A stretch of 8,701 nt of DNA from JBBRLG01 sp038231495. GTDB taxonomy: Bacteria; Planctomycetota; Planctomycetia; Gemmatales; Gemmataceae. Shown here in pieces: positions 1 to 6,718 of the stretch; the first letter of the stretch is position 1; each line of letters opens with the position of its first letter. The position numbers were made by a program, and so were the translations under genes. A model generated the notes under the pieces. The model was given only the letters and a program-made list of their open reading frames with translations. It was not told the origin of the DNA and made no database searches. The stretch is from assembly GCA_038231495.1 (NCBI GenBank), contig JBBRLG010000314.1, positions 1 through 8,701 of the forward strand, read 5' to 3'.

Positions 1-68
1 CCCGTAACCACAAGCGGCCGCGCTTGTGGGTGAACGTCTCCCACAAGCGGGCCGCTTGTGGTTACGGG
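1..68. repeat. 68-bp near-perfect palindrome (hairpin repeat)
   Basis: Bases 1-18 are the exact reverse complement of 51-68, and 21-30 of 40-49. Only base 20 is unpaired between these arms, and the loop is 31-39 (TGAACGTCT). The arms contain the core CCGCTTGTGG, which resembles the CCGCTTGCGG core of the repeat at 8452-8529. It may extend beyond the left edge. As RNA it would form a very stable stem of about 29 bp. No T-run follows on the plus strand, so it is not a classical terminator. It is probably a dispersed intergenic repeat; function unknown. Confidence 0.85.
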
Positions 69-98
69 CGTTTGTGCCGAATCGAGCCGCGGGCAGTA

Positions 99-142
99 TA
101 ACCGTTCACTCCCCCCTTACGAAGGGGGGGTTGGGAGGGTTA
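99..142 (+). repeat. Poly-C/poly-G palindromic repeat, copy A
   Basis: The copy begins TAACCGTTCACT. Its core is CCCCCCTT (111-118), ACG, AAGGGGGG (122-129), followed by a second G-rich stretch at 133-139. Copies B (2090-2147) and C (2183-2223, opposite strand) share the TAACCG(T/C)TCAC lead-in and the core. Chance translations read like PLTKGG, a string often seen in spurious ORFs from such repeats, so short ORFs here should not be taken as genes. It lies just beyond the 3' end of the beta-helix gene. Confidence 0.85.
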
Positions 143-169
143 CAAAGAAAGAAAGCGGCGTCGAGCCGC
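143..169 (-). terminator. Probable intrinsic terminator of the beta-helix/DUF4214 gene
   Basis: Read on the minus strand, a 5-bp GC stem (GCGGC at 169-165 with GCCGC at 159-155, loop of 5) is followed at once by TTTCTTTCTTTG. It lies about 40 nt past the minus-strand stop at 210. Stem plus T-rich tract fits a rho-independent terminator. The stem is short and the T-run is broken by C, so this is a moderate call. Confidence 0.45.
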
Positions 170-209
170 CGCACTCCAAAGAGCGGACGGCACTCCCTGT
201 TCCCAATCG

Positions 210-2063
210 TCATCCCTTGTTGAAGAACTCACTCGAACTCAACATCAGGGAGGCGACCGCGAGCAAATCCCCGGATTGATTGGCGAAGAAGGAAACTTCC
301 GCAGCGTTACCCCTGCGGTGGAAGTACTGCGTAAAGGTGGACTGTACGTAACTCTGCCGGTTTTCCGCGGAGGTCGCGAAACCTTGCGCGACGATGTTCA
401 AGCCGTTGGGCTGCTGGATTTGGCCGTACCAGAAGGCCAGTTCCGACGCGCTGCCGGTCCGCCCGAAGAACGTGCGGTACAAACCCTGGACGTAGTCGCT
501 GTTGTTGCTGCTGATGAACTCCGCCGACGAGATGAAGCCGGCCTGGATCGATTCCAGTGACGAGCCGCCCTGGAGCAGGGCGACCCAGGAGGACGCGCCC
601 GCCATATCGGCGGTGCGGCCCAGGTACTTGATGTAGAAGCCGTCCACGACCCGCGTCAGCGACGGAGTGGACTGGAAGACGCCCTTGACGACCGCGGCCT
701 GGCCGCTGGAACTGAGCGTGCCCACCCAGCCGTTCAACTCCGTCGTCGTGCCGGTGCGGCCGAGGAAGTCGTTGAACAACGTCTGGACGAAGGACTGGTT
801 GTTCGTCAGCGGCGAGCTGGTGTCGATGCTGCCGGTGGAGGCGAAGACGACCGCGGCGGCGGTCTGGCCGTCGCCGGGGAAGCTGTTGCTGCGGGCAAAC
901 AACTTGGCCCCGGCCGCGACGTTGGTCAGGACGATGGCCGCCGAGCTGACGACGCCCTTGTTGGTGAAGCCGCGGAAGTTGTTGCCGCCGATGCTGCCGA
1001 GAATGCCGCCGCCGAGGTCGGTGGAGACCGAAGCGCCCTTGACCCCGGTGTAGTGGACGCCGATGGCGTTGTTGTGGAAGTCGTTGCCTTGCACCATGAC
1101 CTGGGTGTCGCGGTCGCCGTTCGCGCCGGCGACCGCCGTGACGGCGAGGCCCGTGCCGCGGCCGGTGGCGATGGCGTTGTTCAACACTTTCACGACGGGC
1201 GCGGCGGTCGCGGTGCCGGCGGGCAGGCCGGCACTGCCGGGGTCGAACGCATTCACCGTGATGCCCTGGAAGGTGCCGGGGATGCCGGCCGGGATGGCCC
1301 GGTCGCCCGGCAGCGCGATGGTGTTGTTCGCAATCGTGACGTTGACGCCGCCGTTGATCGCGATGGCCGTTTGCGGGCCGCCGGTGACGGTGGCACCGGC
1401 CGCGTTGGTCGGCAAGCCGCCGCCGCCGTTGAAGGTGTTGCCCTGGATGAGCGCGCCGTTGTCGGACGCCACGGTCAACATCGTGTCGCTGAAGCCGACG
1501 AACGAGTTGTTCACGATCTTGTCGTTGCTGGCGACGCCGAGGTTGGTGTTGCCGATGAGGTTGACGTTGCCCGTGATGACGTTTTGGCTAATGGTGTTGT
1601 TGCCGTTAAACGTCGGCCCGCCCTGGATGAAGATGTTGCTGACCGTCGAACGCGCGACGGTCAGGCTGTTGAAGCCGGCGTTGAGGCTGACGAAGTTGAT
1701 GTTCAGGTTTTTCAACATCACGCCGGAGGCATCGACCTGGATGACGTAGGTCGGCAGGATGCTGCTGGAGACGTTGGGGTCGCCTTGAATCGTCAGGTTA
1801 TTCTGGGTCACGTCGGCGTTCTGGTCGGCGATGGCGCCGGGTTCGATCGTGATGAGGCCGCCGTTGCCGGCGGCGGGCAGGGCGTCTTGCAGCGTGTGGA
1901 AGTTGGTGGTGTTATCGACCTGCTGGGTGATGGGCACCACGAAAACGCTGGCGGGCAAGGTGCGGTCTTCGAGGGCTTCGAGGCCGAGCCGGCTTTGATT
2001 GCGGGCCGCCCGGTTGCGAGCGGCTTCGTTGCGACCAGAGAACAAGCGAGAGAGCAAACGCAT
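210..2063 (-). CDS. Predicted exported right-handed beta-helix protein with C-terminal DUF4214 repeats
   Basis: A 617-residue protein. Residues 1-27 are rich in Arg and Asn. They are followed by LEALEDRTLPAS (28-39), a motif typical of planctomycete exported or surface proteins that lack a clear hydrophobic signal peptide. About residues 40-400 are rich in Asn, Gly, Thr and Val, with repeated N-N-T-I / G-N-T-F turns (for example NNTISQNVITGN and IANNTIALPG), as expected for a parallel beta-helix (pectate-lyase-like fold). I see no catalytic motif, so enzyme activity is not claimed. Residues about 421-617 hold four DUF4214-like units (421-469, 470-522, 523-570, 571-617). The first three carry a (F/Y)LGRT or FFGRT motif; the fourth has FHRRG instead. 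DUF4214 is common in secreted proteins and its role is poorly known. A surface or extracellular structural or carbohydrate-binding role is inferred. The start is the ATG at 2063, supported by a strong ribosome-binding site. The gene is divergent from the DUF4058 gene. Confidence 0.85.
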   Translation of the reverse strand: MRLLSRLFSGRNEAARNRAARNQSRLGLEALEDRTLPASVFVVPITQQVDNTTNFHTLQDALPAAGNGGLITIEPGAIADQNADVTQNNLTIQGDPNVSSSILPTYVIQVDASGVMLKNLNINFVSLNAGFNSLTVARSTVSNIFIQGGPTFNGNNTISQNVITGNVNLIGNTNLGVASNDKIVNNSFVGFSDTMLTVASDNGALIQGNTFNGGGGLPTNAAGATVTGGPQTAIAINGGVNVTIANNTIALPGDRAIPAGIPGTFQGITVNAFDPGSAGLPAGTATAAPVVKVLNNAIATGRGTGLAVTAVAGANGDRDTQVMVQGNDFHNNAIGVHYTGVKGASVSTDLGGGILGSIGGNNFRGFTNKGVVSSAAIVLTNVAAGAKLFARSNSFPGDGQTAAAVVFASTGSIDTSSPLTNNQSFVQTLFNDFLGRTGTTTELNGWVGTLSSSGQAAVVKGVFQSTPSLTRVVDGFYIKYLGRTADMAGASSWVALLQGGSSLESIQAGFISSAEFISSNNSDYVQGLYRTFFGRTGSASELAFWYGQIQQPNGLNIVAQGFATSAENRQSYVQSTFTQYFHRRGNAAEVSFFANQSGDLLAVASLMLSSSEFFNKG

Positions 2064-2070
2064 CGACGGA

Positions 2071-2077
2071 TCCTCCT
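2071..2077 (-). promoter_or_regulatory. Ribosome-binding site of the beta-helix gene
   Basis: On the minus strand AGGAGGA lies 7 nt before the ATG at 2063. This near-ideal Shine-Dalgarno sequence fixes the start codon. Confidence 0.8.
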
Positions 2078-2089
2078 GAAAATAAACTG

Positions 2090-2147
2090 TAACCGCTCAC
2101 CGGCCTCAACTTCTCCCCCCCTTACGAAGGGGGGGCGGGGGGGGTAA
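2090..2147 (+). repeat. Poly-C/poly-G palindromic repeat, copy B
   Basis: Same lead-in as copy A (TAACCGCTCAC) but with about 12 extra bases before the core. The core is C7 (2115-2121), TTACGAA, G7 (2129-2135), C, G8 (2137-2144). It lies 13 nt upstream of the Shine-Dalgarno of the minus-strand gene, in its presumed 5' leader. It is in direct orientation with copy A, so the two bracket that gene. Confidence 0.85.
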
Positions 2148-2182
2148 GAACGGTTGCGTTTAACAGTCCTGGCGTCCACTCC

Positions 2183-2223
2183 ACCCCCCCGCCCCCCCTT
2201 CGTAAGGGGGGAGTGAACGGTTA
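2183..2223 (-). repeat. Poly-C/poly-G palindromic repeat, copy C (inverted)
   Basis: Reverse-complement copy. On the minus strand it reads TAACCGTTCACT, six C, TTACGAA, seven G, C, seven G. Its lead-in matches copy A almost exactly. Copies B (2113-2144) and C (2184-2213) are complementary over about 30 bp around a 39-nt spacer (2145-2183), so the pair can form one large hairpin in addition to each copy's own small one. Confidence 0.85.
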
Positions 2224-2651
2224 CAATAAACCAAACCAGGTGTCACCATTCCGCGGCAGGTCAACCGGCGCGACGGCTGGCTCGTCGCCGCTGGCGCGGC
2301 GGAATGCGGGCCGCGCCGGCAGGCGGGAACTCTGGCATGGATACTCTAAAACGCGATTTGAAAAGCGCCAAACGACGGAGGCGATATTTTTTCGCCTTGT
2401 TAAAGATCGAAGCGATATATTAGTCCCCGTTGCTGCGATCGGAAAGGGCGCGGGGCCACCGGCAGTGCCTTTCGGGAGTCGCCGCCGGTCGCCGTCGAAT
2501 CTCTCGACGGAATGCTGGCAATCGTTGCAACCGGCAATTAGAATACAATGCCGTTGACTGGAACCGGGTGGATAATGGGGGTCGAGCGCTGCCCGTGCGG
2601 GGTGCGTGCCGCCCCGCATCGCGTGCTGTGGACCAAGGGAGGAGACCGAGA
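2224..2651. other. Intergenic region upstream of the DUF4058 gene, no supported gene
   Basis: About 430 bases with no ORF that resembles a family. The part from 2341 to 2422 is unusually AT-rich for this window. It includes a small hairpin (AGGCGA 2379-2384 with TCGCCT 2392-2397) and TATATT at 2416-2421, possibly part of a promoter, but no -35 box sits at a good distance. TACAAT at 2534-2539 is a second candidate -10, also without a convincing -35. The promoter of the divergent minus-strand gene should also be here or in the repeats to its left; I could not place it. Confidence 0.4.
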
Positions 2652-3335
2652 ATGCCAAGCCCCTTCCCGGGAATGGACCCGTACCTCGAAGACGACCAAA
2701 TCTGGCCGGTGTTCCACCACCAATTGGTCATGTGCCTGTATCAAATCCTGCTGCCGGGGATGCCGGACCGCTACCGCGCCCGCGTCGGCCAGCGCCACTA
2801 CGTTACCGAGCAGGCGCTGTTCACGTCGGTGGTGCGCGACGAGCACCACGAGGACTACATCGAAATTCGGATGCGCAACGACGGCCGGCTGGTAACGCTG
2901 CTGGACCTGGTCAGCCCGTGCAACAAGACGACGGCTGCGGGCCGCGCGGCGTACCACGGCAAGCGTCAAGAGTGCCGGACCGCCGGGGCCAACCTGGTCG
3001 AACTGGACCTCGTGCTCCAGGGGCAGCCGATGCTCGACTATTTGCCGGACGGCCCGCGCGACTGGGACTACGCCGTCACGGTGGCGCGCTCGAAACAGCC
3101 GGAGTGTTACGAGATTTACAAGACGACGCTGCGTAAAAAGCTGCCGAATTTCAAGTTGCCGCTGGCGCCCGACGACCGCGAGACGGTCTTGAACCTGCAC
3201 ACGGTGTTCACGCGCTGCTACGACCAGGGCGGGTTCGGGGGCAAGGTGGATTACGCCAAGGAGCCGCCGGTTGGGGCGAATGAGGACGACCGCCGATGGT
3301 TGGGCGAAGTGTTGCGGCACCATAAGCCGCAGTGA
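2652..3335 (+). CDS. DUF4058 family protein
   Basis: A 227-residue protein of unknown function. The N-terminus MPSPFPGMDPYLE is the hallmark of DUF4058 and decides the start. GGAGG (2638-2642) lies 9 nt upstream of this ATG. The open frame runs 74 codons further upstream to 2430, but that stretch has no family similarity. Other family features are YIEIR (69-73), the central block DLVSPCNK (85-92) with a following YHGKR (101-105), VELDLV (116-121), and the end block YDQGGFGGKVDY (190-201) with PP and RRWLGEVL (214-221). The order acid, SP-x-NK, KR, (V/I)E(I/L)DL recalls Uma2-type PD-(D/E)XK proteins; that link is my inference, not an assignment. No signal peptide or membrane segment is seen, so it is probably cytoplasmic. 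The family is common in planctomycetes and cyanobacteria, often in many copies. Confidence 0.9.
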   Translation: MPSPFPGMDPYLEDDQIWPVFHHQLVMCLYQILLPGMPDRYRARVGQRHYVTEQALFTSVVRDEHHEDYIEIRMRNDGRLVTLLDLVSPCNKTTAAGRAAYHGKRQECRTAGANLVELDLVLQGQPMLDYLPDGPRDWDYAVTVARSKQPECYEIYKTTLRKKLPNFKLPLAPDDRETVLNLHTVFTRCYDQGGFGGKVDYAKEPPVGANEDDRRWLGEVLRHHKPQ

Positions 3336-3339
3336 AGAG

Positions 3340-3432
3340 GGGTGGTTGGTGGTTGGTGGCTGGTGGTTGGTGAAAAGGCATCTTCTAGCTTTTCACCAAC
3401 CACCAACCGCAGCCACCAACCACCAACCACCC
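3340..3432. repeat. Long inverted repeat of GGTTGGTGGT units
   Basis: The left arm (3340-3377) and right arm (3389-3432) are near-perfect reverse complements with an 11-nt loop (3378-3388). The right arm has a few extra bases in its middle. Each arm is built from short GGTTGG/GGTGG units ending in TGAAAAG at the loop. It starts 4 nt after the DUF4058 stop and ends 11 nt before the DUF4416 start. Chance translations give W-rich and PPTT-rich peptides that are not genes. It may end DUF4058 transcription (TTTT follows at 3437-3440), but it looks more like a dispersed repeat. Confidence 0.85.
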
Positions 3433-3443
3433 TAAGTTTTCCC

Positions 3444-3995
3444 ATGGCCATCCCCCGCCCCCCTACTCCGGTGCTGCTGGTCGTGGCCGCGTTCAGCCGT
3501 CACGCCACCGCCCTCGCCTGGGCACGCGCCCGCCTGGAAGAAGCCTACGGCCCCGTCGGCGTGGCCAGCGGTGCGCTGCCGTTCAACCAGACGCGCTACT
3601 ACGAAACCAGCATGGGTGCCGACCTGCGCAAGCAGTTCTTCGCCTTCGCGCCGCTGGTCGATGCGGCGGATTTGGCGGGCATCAAGCTGCACACGAACGA
3701 TCTCGAACGGCAGTTCACGGCAGAGGGCGGTTTCCCCGAAGCGCGGCCGTTAAACCTCGATCCCGGCATCCTTACCCTGGGCAAGTTCATGCTGGCGACG
3801 ACCAAGGACCAGGCACACCGCATCTACCTGCGCGACGGCATCTTTGCCGAGGTGACGCTGCATTTCCAGGACGGGGCCTTCGAGCCGTGGCCGTGGACTT
3901 ACGCCGACTACCGGGAGCCGGAATTGCACCGGTTCCTGCTGGAGGCACGCGGCTACTACAAACGCCGGCTTCAAGATGAGCAACCACCGCCTTGA
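3444..3995 (+). CDS. DUF4416 family protein
   Basis: A 183-residue protein of unknown function that matches DUF4416 along its length. Blocks in order are PVLLVVAAFS (9-18), RYYETSMGADLRKQFFAF (51-68), IKLHTNDLE (80-88), RPLNLDPGILTLGKFMLATT (101-120), KDQAHRIYLRDGIFAEVTL (121-139) and WPWTYADYRE (149-158). The length is normal for the family. The conserved Tyr, His, Asp and Lys residues suggest a conserved binding or catalytic site, but no reaction is known to me. No signal peptide or membrane segment is seen. The start chosen is the ATG at 3444, where similarity begins. The frame is open further up, but only through the inverted repeat. There is no Shine-Dalgarno before the ATG, which is unusual in this window. 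Confidence 0.9.
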   Translation: MAIPRPPTPVLLVVAAFSRHATALAWARARLEEAYGPVGVASGALPFNQTRYYETSMGADLRKQFFAFAPLVDAADLAGIKLHTNDLERQFTAEGGFPEARPLNLDPGILTLGKFMLATTKDQAHRIYLRDGIFAEVTLHFQDGAFEPWPWTYADYREPELHRFLLEARGYYKRRLQDEQPPP

Positions 3996-4005
3996 TACAA
4001 TCAAG
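3991..4005. repeat. Short inverted repeat overlapping the DUF4416 stop
   Basis: CTTGAT (3991-3996) and ATCAAG (4000-4005) form a perfect 6-bp dyad around ACA, across the TGA at 3993-3995. TACAAT at its centre (3996-4001) could also be a -10 box for the ligase gene, but no -35 is well placed. It could be a small operator or chance. Confidence 0.3.
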
Positions 4006-4054
4006 TCCGTCCCCCGCGCTCTCCCCGGACCCAGCCGCCTGGCGACACTTGCTC

Positions 4055-4060
4055 AAGGAG
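4055..4060 (+). promoter_or_regulatory. Shine-Dalgarno sequence pointing to an ACG start for the ligase gene
   Basis: AAGGAG lies 7 nt before ACG at 4068-4070. That ACG is in frame with the ligase ORF and opens ACG TCA CGC AAA CGC AAA, a lysine/arginine-rich N-terminus normal for a membrane protein. No comparable site precedes the TTG at 4122. The site suggests that translation starts at 4068. Confidence 0.5.
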
Positions 4061-4121
4061 TCCTGCCACGTCACGCAAACGCAAAACGAAGGAACCCGCA
4101 GCCCTTCCCCTCCCGACTGCC

Positions 4122-6614
4122 TTGCCCCCCGCAACGCCCGAGGTCGGTGCCAAACTCTTGCGGCAAACGCTGATGGTGCTGGTGGTGGGTTTGATCGTGG
4201 CACGGCCCCTGGTGCTGGGCGAAGACCCGGGGTTGTTGTCGGACCAGTCCGACCCCAGCGGCCTGGTTTTGACGATGCTCTGGCTGGTGGCCGCCGCCCT
4301 CTGGGGATTGTGGCGCGTGTGGGCACGGCAAGATGATTTCCGTGCCGGCCTCGTCGAAGCCGGCCTGGGGGGCGTGGTGCTACTCGTCTTTGGCACCACC
4401 TACGGCGTGGCGGCGTACCAGCATCCGGCCCGGCTCATTTCGTGGGAATGGCTGGCCATGCTCCTCGCCTTGTTCCTCGTCCGGCAATTGACGGTCCCCG
4501 CCGAGGAACAGCACGGGTTGCTCTCCGCCCTGCTCGCCAGCGCCGTGTCGATCGCGGGTCTGGGGCTGTACCAGGCCTTCTACGACTTGCCGCACATGGG
4601 CGAGAAATACCCCAACGTCGAGGCGCTCCGCGCCGCCTACGCGGAACGCGGGTCGTATTTCGCCAATGACGATCCGTTTCTGGGGATGCTCTACGAGCGC
4701 CTTCATCAGGACAACGTGTACGCGACCTTCGCCCACCCCAACAGCTTTGCCGGCTACCTCGCCCTGCTCCTCCCAGCACTCGTCGGTGCCGCCGTCCTGT
4801 CCTTCCGCAGCAACCTGGCGGCCTGGCAGAAGGGGTTAGCCGCCGCCTTCGCGCTTTCGGGGGTCGCGGCGTTGTGGTGTACGCACAGTCGGGGGGCGTT
4901 GCTGGCGAGTACCGTCGTCGGGCTGGTCGTGGCCGGGATCGCATTCCGGCGAACCCTGTGGCCGCACCGCGTGGCGGTCGGCACGGCCGTGGTCGTTTTG
5001 GCGGCGGCGGCAATCGGCGTTTATGCCAGCGGCTTGTTGAATACCTTGCTCGGCAAGCAGGAGACGACGGCGGCGGCCCGCGGCGATTACTGGCGCGCGG
5101 CCTGGGACATGATCCGCGAACGCCCGTGGTTCGGCGTCGGGCCGGGCAACTTCGGCCGCGTTTATCCCCGCTTCATGGCGGAGACCGCGGGCGAGCGCAT
5201 CAAGGACCCGCACAACTTCCTGCTAGAAATCTGGGCCACCAGCGGCATCTTCGCCCTGGGCGCCCTCGTCGCGGCACTCGGCGCGTTCTTCGTGTATCTG
5301 CTGCGCGCCGGCCGCAATTACTTCGGCTGGTTCACCCTCGCGCCGGCCCCCGACGCGGTTGAGCCGGTGCCGGCTTTGACCGCCGCCTGGGGCACCGAGG
5401 ACCTGCCGCCCCTTCGTTGGTCGTTCTACCTCGGCGGCATGTTCGGCATGTTTTTGGGCTTCGTCCTCCGCGCGAGCTATCTAGCCAAGGACGAAATTCT
5501 TAGCGAAGGGGTCCGGGCCGGGGTGCAATCAATCCTGTGGTTCGCCGCCTTCGCCCTCTTCGAGCAAATCCTCTGGACGCCGCGCGCCCGCGCCCTGGTC
5601 CTGGGCGGCGGCGCGGCGGCCTTGCTCCTCAACCTGTGCGTGTCCGGCGGCATCGCATTCCCGGCCGTCGCAATGCTACTCTGGGTCGTCGTCGCCCTGG
5701 CCCTCAACACCGTCCCGACGACAACATGGCCGCGCCTGGAAGGCAACCTGCTGGCGCGCTACCTGCCGTTGCCCTTCTTGATTGCGGTGCCGTTGATCTA
5801 CCTGTTCGCCGTCCTTTTGCCGGTTTCGGATTCGCTCAACACCCTGAAAAAGCAACTCAAGCTGTCCAGCGGTGTCGCGGACGTCAACTCCAGTTCAAAC
5901 GTGATGAAAATCACCTTCGACTATTCCTACCTGAGCAAAACGATCATCGCACCGCTCGAAGATTCGGCCAAAACCGAAGACACGGACAACGCCTACCTCG
6001 ACATGCTACTGGCGCAGCTATACGGCCAACTGTGGTCGAGTGCGATCCGCTTCCCCGCGACGGACGCCAGCCACAATCCGGTCGAGGTCAAGAAAAAGGC
6101 GCTGCAATTCGCGCTCAAGGCACAGACGTACGACCCGCAGGGGCCGGACGGTTACGTCTCGGAATACCAGTTGCGCAAACGGTTTGCCAACGAGTACGCG
6201 ATGAAGGAAAGGGCCACCGTGGTGGATCGCAAGAACCCCGTCCGGCTCGCGCAGGACTTCGCCCTCGGCTTCGGCAGCCGTGCGCCGCTGTACGACCCCA
6301 ACACCTGGGAAAAAGTGATCTGGGACCGCACGCAACCCGCGGCATCGACCTCCAACTTCGCCCATTACAAGGAAGAATACCGCCTCGCGGCCGAGGTACT
6401 GTTGCGCTTTCTCCCAAACGATCCCACTAACCCGCGCTTGCATTTTGAAATTGCGGAGAGCTTCTACCTGGCGGAGGAGAACAAGAGGTTGGCCGACGAG
6501 CACGCCGCCCGCGCCCTGGCCATCGACGAGCGGTCGCAGCATGCCGCGCACAAGCTGACTGACCCGCAACGCAAGAACCTTCGCCAGCGGCTGGCGGAAA
6601 CGCCGGCAAGCTGA
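4122..6614 (+). CDS. O-antigen ligase / Wzy-like polysaccharide polymerase family membrane protein
   Basis: An 830-residue inner-membrane protein counted from TTG at 4122. Starting at ACG 4068 would add 18 residues (SRKRKTKEPAALPLPTA...). There is no ATG or GTG between the upstream stop (3993) and residue 18. Likely membrane helices lie near residues 15-33, 47-66, 78-98, 107-121, 132-152, 209-228, 238-251, 260-274, 283-303, 370-395, 433-450, 466-484, 490-528 and 550-568. The O-antigen ligase (WaaL/Wzy-like) core is about 195-395, with ATFAHPN (201-207), THSRG (254-258), PWFGVGPGNFG (335-345) and DPHN (362-365). The His of the last motif and Arg residues in these loops are the usual functional residues. 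Such enzymes join or polymerise lipid-linked glycans on the periplasmic side. Beyond the core are further helices, then a soluble region of about 260 residues (570-830) whose end (about 757-803) looks TPR-like. No glycosyltransferase or flippase genes flank it, so the substrate is unknown. Confidence 0.85.
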   Translation: MPPATPEVGAKLLRQTLMVLVVGLIVARPLVLGEDPGLLSDQSDPSGLVLTMLWLVAAALWGLWRVWARQDDFRAGLVEAGLGGVVLLVFGTTYGVAAYQHPARLISWEWLAMLLALFLVRQLTVPAEEQHGLLSALLASAVSIAGLGLYQAFYDLPHMGEKYPNVEALRAAYAERGSYFANDDPFLGMLYERLHQDNVYATFAHPNSFAGYLALLLPALVGAAVLSFRSNLAAWQKGLAAAFALSGVAALWCTHSRGALLASTVVGLVVAGIAFRRTLWPHRVAVGTAVVVLAAAAIGVYASGLLNTLLGKQETTAAARGDYWRAAWDMIRERPWFGVGPGNFGRVYPRFMAETAGERIKDPHNFLLEIWATSGIFALGALVAALGAFFVYLLRAGRNYFGWFTLAPAPDAVEPVPALTAAWGTEDLPPLRWSFYLGGMFGMFLGFVLRASYLAKDEILSEGVRAGVQSILWFAAFALFEQILWTPRARALVLGGGAAALLLNLCVSGGIAFPAVAMLLWVVVALALNTVPTTTWPRLEGNLLARYLPLPFLIAVPLIYLFAVLLPVSDSLNTLKKQLKLSSGVADVNSSSNVMKITFDYSYLSKTIIAPLEDSAKTEDTDNAYLDMLLAQLYGQLWSSAIRFPATDASHNPVEVKKKALQFALKAQTYDPQGPDGYVSEYQLRKRFANEYAMKERATVVDRKNPVRLAQDFALGFGSRAPLYDPNTWEKVIWDRTQPAASTSNFAHYKEEYRLAAEVLLRFLPNDPTNPRLHFEIAESFYLAEENKRLADEHAARALAIDERSQHAAHKLTDPQRKNLRQRLAETPAS

Positions 6615-6718
6615 CCCTTGCGGACGGACCCGCGGCCGGTTACGATCTTGGGCATCCCGCCTTGAGGAATGGTAGCGGCACACACGGACCGAAATAGTGC
6701 GTTTGGAGAACTTTGGCT

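Noticed and set aside
26..279. Short plus-strand ORFs of 65 and 73 codons at the left edge
   Set aside because: They run through the 68-bp palindrome and repeat copy A, and their peptides are translations of repeats.
1053..2147. 364-codon plus-strand ORF across the beta-helix gene
   Set aside because: Val/Ala/Asp/Gly-rich composition of an antisense shadow in GC-rich DNA; it runs into repeat copy B and resembles no family. The minus-strand gene has clear domains and a strong ribosome-binding site.
2430..2651. 74-codon upstream extension of the DUF4058 ORF
   Set aside because: The family always begins with MPSPFPGMDPYLE, which has its own Shine-Dalgarno at 2638-2642; the extension has no similarity.
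2221..2658. 145-codon minus-strand ORF upstream of the DUF4058 gene
   Set aside because: No family resemblance, low-complexity Arg/Pro composition, no good ribosome-binding site; it starts inside the DUF4058 start region and ends in repeat copy C.
2538..3323. 261-codon minus-strand ORF opposite DUF4058
   Set aside because: Shadow of the true gene; no recognisable motif.
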